From CAIQPS01 sp963843455 (GTDB taxonomy: Bacteria; Actinomycetota; Thermoleophilia; RBG-16-64-13), in assembly GCA_963843455.1 (NCBI GenBank), contig CAWJKE010000006.1:1-64000 (forward strand): a stretch of DNA of 64,000 bases, written 5' to 3'. Of the stretch, positions 18,705-27,329 are shown in pieces (positions within the stretch are counted from its first letter, which is position 1; each line of letters begins with the position of its first letter). Under the pieces are notes generated by a model. That model saw nothing but the letters and a program-made list of their open reading frames with translations. It was not told where the DNA came from and searched no databases. The translations under genes were made by a program, and so were the position numbers.

Positions 18705-19979
18705 TCACACCCCGTGGCACCTCTTGAACTTCTGGCCACTACCACAGGGGCAGAGGTCGTTACGCCCGGCCCGGGCGAATGCCGCCGCAAGTTGTTGGTC
18801 TTCTTTGGCCAGCACGGCCGTGACCCCGTCGGCCGGCAGGCCCCGCCTGAGAAGGTCGGCCATGATCCGCATCGGGTGTTCGGTGTGGGCGAAGAACTCC
18901 TGGAGCCCCTCGCACAGCCAGTTGAGACCTGGTTCGCCCTCAAGCGTGGTGAGGACCCGGTTCTTGGGGCACTCTCCGTTACAGGTGAACAGCCAGCGGC
19001 ACTCACGGCAGAGACCGGGGAGCGAGTCCGCCTTGGCCGCGCCGAAACCCCGCTGCCTCTCTGAATCGAGCAAGTCGCCGAGGGGCGCTTCCAGGATGTT
19101 GCCCAGCAGGTAATTCGGCTCCACGTAGTGATCGCAAGAATAGACGTCGCCGTTGTGCTCGAGCGCCACTCCCTCGCCACACGTGGGGCTGAGCACGCAC
19201 ACGCTCGAGTAGCCGCGCACATAGGAGGCCAGGACGCCGTCAAAGAACAGAACGAAGGTCTTGCCTACATCCCGGCGGACCCACTCGTCGAAGATCTCCA
19301 TCAGGAAGCGCCCGTACTGCGCCCCTTCGACCGAGCGGTCGGTGATGGACGTCCCCTCCTGATCGCCTGTCTCGTTGTCGCGCTCGACGATGGGGATGAA
19401 CTGGATGTAGTGGGCGTCGAGGTCATCACGGAAGAAGTGGTAGACCTCAAGGGAGTGGTGGCTGTTCACCGCGTTCACCGTGCAGAGGATGTTGAACTCC
19501 ACCTGATGCTTCTGAAGCAGCCGGACGGCGGCGACGACCTTGTCGAAAACCGAGCCGCCCCGCCTGTCCCGCCGATAGGCGTCGTGCAAGTCGCGGGGTC
19601 CATCCAAGCTCAGCCCGACCAGAAACTTCTCGTCGTGTAAGAACTCACACCATTCGTCGTCCAGAAGTACGCCGTTGGTCTGGAAGGTGTTCTCCACCGT
19701 CACGCCGGGCGGCGCGTACCGCCTCTCCAGCTCCACAGCTCTGCGGAAGAAGCCAACACCCATGAGTGTCGGCTCGCCACCCTGCCAGGCGATGGTGACC
19801 TCGGGAACCTGATGCGCCTCGATGGTCTGCCGGATGTAGGCTTCGAGCACCTGTTCCGACATCCGGAAGGCGCTGCCCGGATAAAGCCGCTCCTTCTTCA
19901 GAAAGAAGCAGTAGGCGCAGTCGAGGTTGCAGCGCGCGCCTGTAGGCTTAGCCATGGTATGAAAAGCGCGAGGGGTCAC
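18705..19979 (-). CDS. Anaerobic sulfatase-maturating enzyme (radical SAM/SPASM) with C-terminal SEC-C motif
   Basis: 424 residues. The radical SAM cluster motif CNLDCAYC (Cys17, 21, 24) sits in the sequence MAKPTGARCNLDCAYCF, very typical of anSMEs. A SPASM region follows with many cysteines (CVLSPTCGEG, YSCDHYVEP, CRECRWLFTCNGECPKN) for two further Fe-S clusters. The C-terminus ends with LCPCGSGQKFKRCHG, a SEC-C zinc motif, which is not part of a standard anSME. It oxidises the active-site Cys of sulfatases to formylglycine without oxygen. Located upstream of both sulfatases on the same strand. Confidence 0.92.
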   Translation of the reverse strand: MTPRAFHTMAKPTGARCNLDCAYCFFLKKERLYPGSAFRMSEQVLEAYIRQTIEAHQVPEVTIAWQGGEPTLMGVGFFRRAVELERRYAPPGVTVENTFQTNGVLLDDEWCEFLHDEKFLVGLSLDGPRDLHDAYRRDRRGGSVFDKVVAAVRLLQKHQVEFNILCTVNAVNSHHSLEVYHFFRDDLDAHYIQFIPIVERDNETGDQEGTSITDRSVEGAQYGRFLMEIFDEWVRRDVGKTFVLFFDGVLASYVRGYSSVCVLSPTCGEGVALEHNGDVYSCDHYVEPNYLLGNILEAPLGDLLDSERQRGFGAAKADSLPGLCRECRWLFTCNGECPKNRVLTTLEGEPGLNWLCEGLQEFFAHTEHPMRIMADLLRRGLPADGVTAVLAKEDQQLAAAFARAGRNDLCPCGSGQKFKRCHGV

Positions 19980-20014
19980 TGGCTCATTCTACCTGCTGCC
20001 GTGCCGCGCTTCTG

Positions 20015-20842
20015 CTACGGGGCGTTCTGTGCCCCTAGAGTCTTGCGCAGGGCTTCAAGCTCCGCTCGGATGGCCCGCAACTCGTCCTGGAGTTCGGCCG
20101 GCGGAGCAGCGGACAGCCTGGAGGACGGCTCGAGGGAGGGCTCCGTCGGCTCCTCGGCGGCCTCCGGTTCTGAAGGGGCGACCAGGAAGCTTGCCAGGAT
20201 GCTGGCCAGGGCTCCGATGATACCCACGCCCATGAACATCACGAAGATCGCGGTTGTGCGCCCCCCCATCGTCAGCGGGAACTTGTCGCCGTAGCCGACC
20301 GTGGTCAGCGTCACGATGGCCCACCACAGGGCATCCCCTCCGCTCTTGATGTTGGCGTCCGCCGCACCGCTTTCGAAGGCCAACACCACGATGCTCGCCA
20401 CTACAAGCACGACGGCAGCGGCCATGATGGTGATGAAAGCCGCATACTGCCCCCGGTGGGCGAGCACGTCTGCCGTGATCTCCTTCTTCTTCTTACCGCC
20501 CAGAAGGCGCATGACGCGCGCCAAGCGGCTAAGCCTCGCCAGTCGTAGGATCGCCCCGAACGGGACGAGCCCAAAGCTGGGGATGGAGCCGATGAGGTCG
20601 AGCCAACCACGCTCGCCGATGAAGTACTGCCGCTTGGTGGAAGCCCGCTTCAATCTGAGGGCGAAATCGAAGAGAAAGACAAAACAGATTACGTTGTCGT
20701 AGACCGATAGAGCGTCATGGGTCGCCTCGGACAGCGGCAGTACAAGCATGACCATGATGGCGAGCGAGAGCAAAGTGAGTACGAGGACGAACATCTCATA
20801 GGCGTTGCTGAACTCTGCGCTCTGCTTCGTATCGTCGCTCAC
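20015..20842 (-). CDS. Voltage-gated-type ion channel (VIC superfamily K+ channel)
   Basis: About 275 residues: helices S1-S4, with S4-like RLARLSRLARVMRLLG carrying regularly spaced arginines, then S5-pore-S6 with filter TLTTVGYGDKFP. A C-terminal coiled coil (ELQDELRAIRAELEALRK) probably tetramerises. GTG at 20842 lies nine bases after GGAGGAG and is preferred over TTG at 20860. It is divergent from the DUF4239 gene. Confidence 0.88.
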   Translation of the reverse strand: MSDDTKQSAEFSNAYEMFVLVLTLLSLAIMVMLVLPLSEATHDALSVYDNVICFVFLFDFALRLKRASTKRQYFIGERGWLDLIGSIPSFGLVPFGAILRLARLSRLARVMRLLGGKKKKEITADVLAHRGQYAAFITIMAAAVVLVVASIVVLAFESGAADANIKSGGDALWWAIVTLTTVGYGDKFPLTMGGRTTAIFVMFMGVGIIGALASILASFLVAPSEPEAAEEPTEPSLEPSSRLSAAPPAELQDELRAIRAELEALRKTLGAQNAP

Positions 20843-20949
20843 TGTTCGGCTCTCCTCCAATGCGGTCCTAGTCCCGGAAGCACAATATCAAGACTGAGTG
20901 ATAGTGTTGCCGGTGGCTACCGAGCGACGGGCGATCAAGCGGGGCAAGA

Positions 20950-21729
20950 ATGAGCCAACCTTTTGACCATCTTCCACTGTGGGCCGTCTACCCCCTGACG
21001 GTGGTGCTGATGCTGGCGGCCGTGGAGGCGGGCTATCACTACGGCAAGGCAAGACGTCGGGCGGTTGCCGAGGGATCGGACGAGGGACTCGGCGCCATCT
21101 CCGGGGCCACTCTTGCGATACTGGCCTTTCTACTCGCGTTCGTGATCGGCTTCGGCATGAATCTCAACGGCGATCGCCGCGCTCTGGTCATCGATGAGGC
21201 GAACGCCATCCGCAGCACCTACCTGAGGGCCGGTTATCTCGTGGATCCCTATCGGACCGACACGCGGGATCTGCTGAGCCAATATCTTGATCAGAGGGTG
21301 GCCGCGACACAGCCGGGAAAGGTGGAGCAGGCCAAGCTCCGCTCGGAACAGATACAAGGGCAGTTGTGGGCCGTCGCGGAGAAGTACGTCCTTGACGTCG
21401 ACAAGTCGGACACCGTCAGCGCTTACGTCGATTCGCTGGACCAGGTGATTGCCCTGCACAACGAACGAGTGGTCAAGGGCCTGCAGGCACGCATGCCGCC
21501 GCCCATCGTGTGGGCGATGTACGCCATCAGCCTGATAGCCATGTTCTTGGCCGGCATGCAGAGCGGATACGCTCCGCACCGCAGCATCGCGGCCCTCGTC
21601 CTGATGGTCTTGGTCTTCTCGGCCGTCTTGTACCTGGTGCTCGACATGGATCGTTCTCAGGAGGGCCTGATAAGGATCTCCCAGCAGCCGTTGATCGACC
21701 TTCAGAGCGTCATGGGCGGCCTGCCCTGA
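20950..21729 (+). CDS. DUF4239 (bestrophin-like) membrane protein
   Basis: 259 residues: two N-terminal helices around 10-30 and 45-70 (LAILAFLLAFVIGFGMNLN, a DUF4239 signature), a helical soluble stretch with VIDEANAIRSTYLRAGYL, and two C-terminal helices at about 185-235. The family is of unknown function and distantly related to bestrophin channels. Start ATG after GCGGGGCAAGA. Confidence 0.8.
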   Translation: MSQPFDHLPLWAVYPLTVVLMLAAVEAGYHYGKARRRAVAEGSDEGLGAISGATLAILAFLLAFVIGFGMNLNGDRRALVIDEANAIRSTYLRAGYLVDPYRTDTRDLLSQYLDQRVAATQPGKVEQAKLRSEQIQGQLWAVAEKYVLDVDKSDTVSAYVDSLDQVIALHNERVVKGLQARMPPPIVWAMYAISLIAMFLAGMQSGYAPHRSIAALVLMVLVFSAVLYLVLDMDRSQEGLIRISQQPLIDLQSVMGGLP

Positions 21730-21773
21730 GACCGCTGATCGACCGAGTCGAGACTGCGACCTCGAGGAGGGAG

Positions 21774-22706
21774 ATCATCAGGTCGTCTCGCTACCTGCCT
21801 TTGATAGCCCTAGGCACGCTCCCCCTCATTTGGGGGTTCAGTTGGGTGCCGCTCAAGATCGGCGTCGAGTACTGCCCTCCGTTCACCTTCGCGGCGCTGC
21901 GCAGCCTGCCTGGCGCCATCCTTCTGCTTGCGCTGGCTGCCATCCTCCGACGTCCACTGGGGCTGAAAGCTCCCAGATACACCATTCCGCTGGGTATTCT
22001 CCAGACAAGCGGGTTCATTGGACTCACCATAGCCGCCCTGGTGGCCGGCGGGGCCGGCCGCACGGCCATCCTCGCGAACACCTGGCAATTCTGGATACTG
22101 CTGATGGCCTGGCCTATCTTGGACGAGAGGCTGCACGGGTCACAGTGGCTCTCAGTTGCGCTGGCCCTGGCCGGTCTTGTCCTGATCGTCGCGCCCTGGA
22201 ATCTCCACGGCATCGTGAGCAGCCTGCTGGCTCTGGCGGGCGCGGTCTGCTGGGCGGCGGGATCGATCGTCGCGAAACTCCTCCGGCGGCGGCACCAGGT
22301 GGATCTGCTGGCGCTGACGGGCTGGCAGACGCTCTTTGGGTCGATCCTGCTCGTACTCGTGGCGGTCTTCGTCGAGGGCGAATCGCCCGAGTGGTCGAGC
22401 GCCTTCATCTGGTCGCTCCTGTATGCCTTGCTGGTTGGGACCTGTCTCGCATCGTTCCTGTGGCTGTACGTTCTGCGCGAGATGCCGGCCAGCATCGCTG
22501 GTCTGGGGACCATGGCGACGCCTGTGGTGGGTCTGCTCTTTTCTTGGGCCCTTTTGGGCGAGCAGCCTACCGGCCTCGAGGTCGTGGGGATGGTCGCTAT
22601 CCTGGCAGGCTCGGCGCTCCTGTTTGCACGGGCCGTGCGCGATGATCCCGGCGTGTCCGCCCCGCCGGCCGTCGCAGGGCGGGGCGGACAGGCGGGTTCC
22701 CCCTAG
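21774..22706 (+). CDS. EamA/DMT family transporter, unusual start
   Basis: Ten hydrophobic helices in two homologous halves (EamA repeats), e.g. LPLIWGFSWVPLKIGVEYCP and AALVAGGAGRTAILANTWQF, then MPASIAGLGTMATPVVGLLF. About 310 residues. There is no ATG, GTG or TTG near the expected start: GAGGAGGGAG is followed by ATC ATC at 21774-21779, and the first TTG in frame is at 21801, already inside helix 1. The start may be ATC, or a substitution may have destroyed an ATG. Exporter of a small metabolite, substrate unknown. Confidence 0.72.
   Translation: MIRSSRYLPLIALGTLPLIWGFSWVPLKIGVEYCPPFTFAALRSLPGAILLLALAAILRRPLGLKAPRYTIPLGILQTSGFIGLTIAALVAGGAGRTAILANTWQFWILLMAWPILDERLHGSQWLSVALALAGLVLIVAPWNLHGIVSSLLALAGAVCWAAGSIVAKLLRRRHQVDLLALTGWQTLFGSILLVLVAVFVEGESPEWSSAFIWSLLYALLVGTCLASFLWLYVLREMPASIAGLGTMATPVVGLLFSWALLGEQPTGLEVVGMVAILAGSALLFARAVRDDPGVSAPPAVAGRGGQAGSP
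22654..22690. terminator. 13-bp hairpin inside the last codons of the EamA gene
   Basis: TGTCCGCCCCGCC (22654-22666) pairs with GGCGGGGCGGACA (22678-22690), loop 11 nt. It lies just before the stop at 22704-22706, in the gap with the convergent CoA-disulfide reductase gene (stop at 22703), and can serve both. Confidence 0.5.
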
Positions 22707-24409
22707 CCCAAAGGTTCGGCGAAGTCCTCCGACAAGATCGCCCGCGACAGGAATCCTCCCGAGAGATCTCGTGCTTTGAACCCATTCTGCAGCAAAATGC
22801 GGGTGGCATAGTAGGCCCGCTGGCCCGAGCGGCAGATCACCAGGATCTCCCGGTCGCGCGGCAGCTCATCCAGACGAGAGCGAAGCTGACCCAGCGGGAT
22901 GTTCACCGCGTCCGGCGCCTGCTCAACCGCCAGTTCCGCCGGCTCCCGCACGTCGAGTAGGAAGGCTCCATCGATCGAGTCCCAGTGGCTCAGCGGCATG
23001 TCGCCTCTGAGGACGTCAGCCGCCACCATGCCGGCGAAGTTCACGGGATCCTTCGCGCTTCCGAACGGAGGCGCGTAGCAGAGTTCCGCTTCTTCCAGGT
23101 CGTAGATCGTTGCGCGCATCTGCAGTGCCATGGCCAAGACGTCTATCCGCTTGTCGACGCCGTCCTCGCCGAGCGCCTGCGCTCCCAGCAGGCGCCCATC
23201 GGACTTCCTAAAGATGACCTTCATCGCGATGGGCTTGGCGCCCGGGTAGTAACCGGCATGGGAGTTCGGGTAGATGTAGATCTTCTCGTAGTCGACCGCG
23301 CCCCGCCGCTGCAGCGTCTTTTCGGAGACGCCGGTCCAGGCGATGGTCGCCCCGAACAGTCCGATGACCGAAGTCCCCTGAGTGCCTCGATAACGGGAGT
23401 CACGCCCCGCGATGACGTCCGCGGCGATGCGGCCCTGCCGGTTGGCCGGTCCGGCAAGCGCCACCAGTCCCCACTCGCCCGTGACGTAGTCCTTCACTTC
23501 GACCACGTCGCCCACGGCGAAGATATCCGGATCGCTCGTCTGCATGTGCTCGTCCACGCGGATGCCGCCCCGTTCCCCCAGCTCCAGCCCCGCCGTTTTC
23601 GCCAATGCGGTGTCGGGGCGCACGCCGAGCGAGAGGATCACGATGTCGGCCGGATGGACCGCTCCTGACCTGGTCTCCACCTCGAGGCCGCCGTCGGTGG
23701 TCGGTCTGAATCCGGCCACGCCGTCGCTCAGCGCCAGTCGCACGCCGTGCTTCTTGAGGTGCGCTTCGACGATCCGCGCGTTCTCCGGATCGATCGGGGG
23801 AAGGACGTGGTCGAGCATCTCCAGCAGCGTCACCTCGAGGCCACGTTGCACCAGGTTCTCCGCGGTCTCAAGGCCGATAAAACCGCCTCCCACCACGACC
23901 GCCCGGACCTTGGGCCGCTTCACCTGGTAGCTAGAATAGGCGCTCATGCCCGCCAGGAACCCGCTGCCCCTTTCGAGCCATTCGCGGATCTGCCTTGCAT
24001 CGGGTACAGTGCGCAACTGAAAGATCCCCGGCAGGTCGATGCCTGGAAGCGGTGGGCGGATGGACACCGCTCCGGGTGACAGCACCAACTTGTCGTACGC
24101 TTCGGTGATCACCTGGCCAGTCTCGAGATCCTTCAGATCCACGGTCTTTTTGTCGGGCGAGATGCCCACGGCCTCCCAACTCGTCCGCGCGTCGATCCCG
24201 AACGTCGTGCGGAAAGTCGCAGCGCTGGCCACAAGGAGCTTCGCCTCGTCAGCGATCACGCCCCCGACGTGGTAGGGCAACCCGCAATTGGCGTAAGACA
24301 TGTATCGGCCGCGCTCCACCATCAAGATCTCGGCAGTCTCGTCCAGCCGGCGGAGGCGCGCCGCGCACGAGGCTCCCCCGGCCACTCCACCTACGATGAT
24401 GACCTTCAC
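22703..24409 (-). CDS. CoA-disulfide reductase with C-terminal rhodanese domain
   Basis: 568 residues. N-terminal FAD motif IIVGGVAGGASCAARLRR. The catalytic Cys42 is in YANCGLPYHVGG, the CoA-disulfide reductase single-cysteine motif. The second dinucleotide fold is at VVVGGGFIGLETAENLVQRG and the FAD-binding DIFAVGDVVEV at about 295. A rhodanese domain (455-568) has VICRSGQRAYYA with its own catalytic Cys. Relatives reduce CoA disulfides, polysulfides or CoA-persulfide using NAD(P)H. GTG start overlaps the gluconokinase stop (GTGA). Confidence 0.88.
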   Translation of the reverse strand: MKVIIVGGVAGGASCAARLRRLDETAEILMVERGRYMSYANCGLPYHVGGVIADEAKLLVASAATFRTTFGIDARTSWEAVGISPDKKTVDLKDLETGQVITEAYDKLVLSPGAVSIRPPLPGIDLPGIFQLRTVPDARQIREWLERGSGFLAGMSAYSSYQVKRPKVRAVVVGGGFIGLETAENLVQRGLEVTLLEMLDHVLPPIDPENARIVEAHLKKHGVRLALSDGVAGFRPTTDGGLEVETRSGAVHPADIVILSLGVRPDTALAKTAGLELGERGGIRVDEHMQTSDPDIFAVGDVVEVKDYVTGEWGLVALAGPANRQGRIAADVIAGRDSRYRGTQGTSVIGLFGATIAWTGVSEKTLQRRGAVDYEKIYIYPNSHAGYYPGAKPIAMKVIFRKSDGRLLGAQALGEDGVDKRIDVLAMALQMRATIYDLEEAELCYAPPFGSAKDPVNFAGMVAADVLRGDMPLSHWDSIDGAFLLDVREPAELAVEQAPDAVNIPLGQLRSRLDELPRDREILVICRSGQRAYYATRILLQNGFKARDLSGGFLSRAILSEDFAEPLG

Positions 24410-24924
24410 GGCTGTCTCCTTCCCATCTGTCTGATGATGTCCTCGACGATCCGATCCACCGGTAGCGCGGCGTCAATTGTCAGCGCTTCGGCAGGTTCCT
24501 CCAGGTCCTCGAACTGGCTCTTGAGCAACTCCGCTCTCATGTAGTGCCCGGTGCGGGCGGCCATGCGCGGCAGGATCAGTTCATAGTTGCCCCTCAGGTA
24601 GACGACCTCAGTCTCTGAGTTCCCCGCCAGCAGCGCTTGCCGGTAGCGTTCCTTGAGGGCGGAGCACGCTAGGACACCGGGAGTCTGGCGTGCCAGGCAC
24701 GAAGCTATCAAGTCGTGCAGAGAGCACAGCCACGGGGCCCGATCGTCGTCGTCGAGAGCGATGCCCGCAGCCATCTTGGCTACGTTCTCCGGCGGGTGGA
24801 AGTCGTCCGCTTCGTAGAAGTCCCATCTCAGGCGTAGCGCCAACGCCCGACCCACCGTGCTTTTGCCGGACCCCGACACGCCCATAACGATGAGAAAGCG
24901 CGGGCTCGAGATGTGCTGCGACAA
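24406..24924 (-). CDS. gntK: Gluconokinase
   Basis: TTG at 24924 gives 172 residues with P-loop GVSGSGKS at 15-22, then YEADDFHPPENVAKMAAG, DDDDRAPWL and CSALKERYRQALL, the diagnostic gluconate kinase motifs. It phosphorylates gluconate to 6-phosphogluconate. The TTG start is placed just after the cyclase stop (24932-24934); the in-frame ATG at 24993 would overlap that gene by ~60 bases and add residues not seen in the family. Operon with glucose dehydrogenase upstream. Confidence 0.88.
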   Translation of the reverse strand: MSQHISSPRFLIVMGVSGSGKSTVGRALALRLRWDFYEADDFHPPENVAKMAAGIALDDDDRAPWLCSLHDLIASCLARQTPGVLACSALKERYRQALLAGNSETEVVYLRGNYELILPRMAARTGHYMRAELLKSQFEDLEEPAEALTIDAALPVDRIVEDIIRQMGRRQP

Positions 24925-24931
24925 CGACGGC

Positions 24932-25588
24932 TCATTTCCCCGATTGCTGGAGATCGAGCTGACGCACGAGCGCGCGGGCCGGCGCGCCGTCACCTCCAGC
25001 GATCTTCAAGGGGAGACAGATGAGTTCCACCGGACCGGGCGCCACGTCTTTCAAGTACAGCCCCTCGATTATCCAGACGCCGGCTTTGAGCAGGGCTTGG
25101 TGGGTTTCGACGCCGTCGGCGCTGAAGCCACCGACTGACAGGTAGTCGATCCCTACTAGCCCCACTTGCCGCTCCACCAGATACCGCGCCGCCGCCGCCG
25201 AAAGGTACACGAAGTCCTCCGCGAAGGCGCTGGTCTCCCAGGGGCCAGCGGAATTGCGGGTCTTGAAGAGGATCCGTTCGCCGGGCCGGATCTGGTGCCG
25301 AGCTAGCTCGTCGATCTTGATGGACTCGGGGTCGTCGATGGCAACAACCCGGGCGGGGCCGAGGGCGGCATTGACGGGCATCCGGTCGATACCGACGCCA
25401 CTGGCCACGAAGTGCGCCGGCGCGTCCATATGGGTGCCGGCGTGAGCGCCCATCTCCAAGAGCGAGAGCGTACACGGGTCGCCCCGCTCTATCTCCAGCA
25501 CGTGGCTGATCCGGGCGACCGGATCGCCCGGCCAACCGACCATGCCGTTTCTGAGCGTCACCGAGACGTCTATCCAGGGTGGAGTCAT
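24932..25588 (-). CDS. Cyclase-family metal-dependent hydrolase (kynurenine formamidase-like)
   Basis: 218 residues with the family motif HAGTHMDAPAHF at 49-60 (metal ligands His53, Asp55, His59) and a typical start, WIDVSVTLRNGMVGWPGDP. FKTRNSAGPWE and LSVGGFSADGVETHQALLKA match later conserved blocks. Family members hydrolyse amides, esters or cyclic compounds. It sits between glucose dehydrogenase (25609) and gluconokinase (24924), the place where a gluconolactonase would be expected. Confidence 0.85.
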   Translation of the reverse strand: MTPPWIDVSVTLRNGMVGWPGDPVARISHVLEIERGDPCTLSLLEMGAHAGTHMDAPAHFVASGVGIDRMPVNAALGPARVVAIDDPESIKIDELARHQIRPGERILFKTRNSAGPWETSAFAEDFVYLSAAAARYLVERQVGLVGIDYLSVGGFSADGVETHQALLKAGVWIIEGLYLKDVAPGPVELICLPLKIAGGDGAPARALVRQLDLQQSGK

Positions 25589-25608
25589 CGCTGCCTCTCT
25601 TCGGTGAT

Positions 25609-26703
25609 TCAGCCGATGGTGATGACGTTCTTGATCCCGCCGGGGGTGAGTACCGCATCGCGGGCGTCGTTGAGCGGCGTACGGGACGTGATCAGATCAC
25701 GAACAGCTGTGGGAAAGGTCTGCATAAACCAGCCAAGGTCGTCGACGGCTTCCTCGAAAGAAGCACGCCCTGCGTTGACCGTGCCGCAGATCACGTGGTT
25801 GTCGAGCACCGCGTTCCGCATGATGCGCCTCGCATCGATCTCCACAGGTTCGCCCATCGCCGGCACCCCGGTGGTCATGAAGATGCCATTGACGCCAAGC
25901 ACGCTCAGCGCGCCGAAAAACACGCTGACGATGCCGGTGGCTTCATACATGAGGCTTATGTTGCCGACGATCTTCGCCAGGTCTGTGGGGGGGTGCTCGG
26001 CTGCAGAGACGAATCGGGCGCCGATACCCTCCACGACACTCACATTCGAACTATCGGACTTGTCCATGGAGTACACCCACGTGTTGAAGCCGCCCCTCAG
26101 GAGCTTCATGGCCCCCAGCAAGCCGATGGGGCCGGCTCCCAGTACCACCGCGTTGAGGTTGCTGGGATCGTTCTTCAGATCGCCGGGCAGACGCTGCGTC
26201 AGGACGCGCACCTGTTCCGCGGCCTTCTCCGCTACGGTGAGCGGTTCTATGAGGACGGCCACGTCGCGCAGTTCCCTCGGCACCTTCACGACATATTCCT
26301 CGTCGTCGACGACGAACTCGGTCATGTAGCCGTGGATCCCTTTGATGCCCCGCTCGGTGAAATCGCCGGTGATGCAGAAATCCTGCCGGCCGTGGCGACA
26401 TGGGGTACAGCGCTCATGTGGACACGGTCGGCGCACCGTCAAGACCGCGAGGTCGCCGGGCGCCAAGCCCGCGACCCCACTTCCCACTTCGGTGACTACG
26501 CCCAGCACTTCATGGCCGATGATCAGGTAGGGCGAGCCGGCCGGCGGCGCTCCATACGCGAACGAGGTGATCTCGCGGTCGGTGCCGCAGATGCCGGCTT
26601 CGAGTATGCGAAGCTTGACGTCGGCCGGTCTGTCGATCGCCGGCTCTGGGTGATCGATCAGCCGAGTCTCACGATTCGAAGGAAACACGGCCAGTGCTTT
26701 CAT
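25609..26703 (-). CDS. Glucose 1-dehydrogenase-like zinc alcohol dehydrogenase
   Basis: 364 residues of the MDR family. Catalytic zinc ligands Cys39 (AGICGTDREI) and His64-Glu65 (IIGHEVLGVV). Structural zinc cysteines at 94, 99, 102 and 110 (CPHERCTPCRHGRQDFC). NAD(P)-binding VVLGAGPIGLLGAMKLLRGG. This pattern and the long C-terminal part resemble archaeal/bacterial glucose dehydrogenases of the semi-phosphorylative type. Likely converts glucose to gluconolactone. The ATG overlaps the TetR stop by four bases. Confidence 0.82.
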   Translation of the reverse strand: MKALAVFPSNRETRLIDHPEPAIDRPADVKLRILEAGICGTDREITSFAYGAPPAGSPYLIIGHEVLGVVTEVGSGVAGLAPGDLAVLTVRRPCPHERCTPCRHGRQDFCITGDFTERGIKGIHGYMTEFVVDDEEYVVKVPRELRDVAVLIEPLTVAEKAAEQVRVLTQRLPGDLKNDPSNLNAVVLGAGPIGLLGAMKLLRGGFNTWVYSMDKSDSSNVSVVEGIGARFVSAAEHPPTDLAKIVGNISLMYEATGIVSVFFGALSVLGVNGIFMTTGVPAMGEPVEIDARRIMRNAVLDNHVICGTVNAGRASFEEAVDDLGWFMQTFPTAVRDLITSRTPLNDARDAVLTPGGIKNVITIG

Positions 26704-27290
26704 CCTGTCTCACCTTTCGTACGGATGCCGTCCCAGATGATGCGGTCGAGCTCGCGCATCGCCTGTTCTGAGGCGAATCCGCAGGCCGTCATCACCCGCT
26801 CGTCACGCACCACGAATGCGGCCTGCCTCAAGACGTGCGCGAGAAAGCAGGTGTTCACCGGTTCGATCTCGCCCGCCATCACGGCGTCGTCGAGGAGCGC
26901 GGCGAACCGATCGACAAAACGGTCGGATCCACTTCGATATGCCAGCCGGATAGAGTCGAAGCGCTCGACGTCGGCGCGAAAGGCGGGAGATAGCTGGCGG
27001 ATGTGCTCCGCTGCGTCCTGCCAGTAGATGCGCGCCCTCTCTACGGCGGTCGCACCCCGAACGGCGCGAGTCTCCATGTCCTCCAGGTTGCGGTCGAACC
27101 AGCTGGTGACGGCGAGCACGATGAGGCTGTCCTTACTAGCCGCGATTTTGTAGAGCGACGAGGCCGAGCAGCGGAGTTCGTGGGCAATCTCTGAGACCGT
27201 GATCTCGGAAAAGCCGCGGGCCGCGATGATCGCCATGACCCCATCGAGCAGTTCCTGGCGGCGTTCGTCGTCGAAACGTTTGCGCGCCAT
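26700..27290 (-). CDS. TetR-family transcriptional regulator (copy 1)
   Basis: 196 residues. The N-terminal helix-turn-helix spans about residues 10-55 (RQELLDGVMAIIAARGFSEI, then ELRCSASSLYKIAASKDSLI). The remainder is the helical ligand domain. First gene of the glucose-oxidation operon and divergent from the DUF6325 gene at 27411, so autoregulation through the shared 120-bp region is likely. Clear paralogue of the regulator at 27981-28604. Confidence 0.85.
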   Translation of the reverse strand: MARKRFDDERRQELLDGVMAIIAARGFSEITVSEIAHELRCSASSLYKIAASKDSLIVLAVTSWFDRNLEDMETRAVRGATAVERARIYWQDAAEHIRQLSPAFRADVERFDSIRLAYRSGSDRFVDRFAALLDDAVMAGEIEPVNTCFLAHVLRQAAFVVRDERVMTACGFASEQAMRELDRIIWDGIRTKGETG

Positions 27291-27301
27291 CCGGCCTCCG
27301 G

Positions 27302-27329
27302 TTTAAAGTAACGCAATAAAGACTACAAT
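27302..27329 (+). promoter_or_regulatory. Candidate promoter in AT-rich divergent region
   Basis: TTTAAA (27302-27307) and TACAAT (27324-27329, one mismatch to TATAAT) are separated by 16 nt in a short AT-rich island between the divergent TetR and DUF6325 genes. It would start transcription of the latter. Similarity to sigma-70 elements only. Confidence 0.35.

Noticed and set aside
25579..27027. Plus-strand frame of about 480 codons across the glucose dehydrogenase
   Set aside because: Antisense to a dehydrogenase with all zinc ligands; composition is low in hydrophobic core residues and high in Arg/Asp/His, typical of shadow frames.
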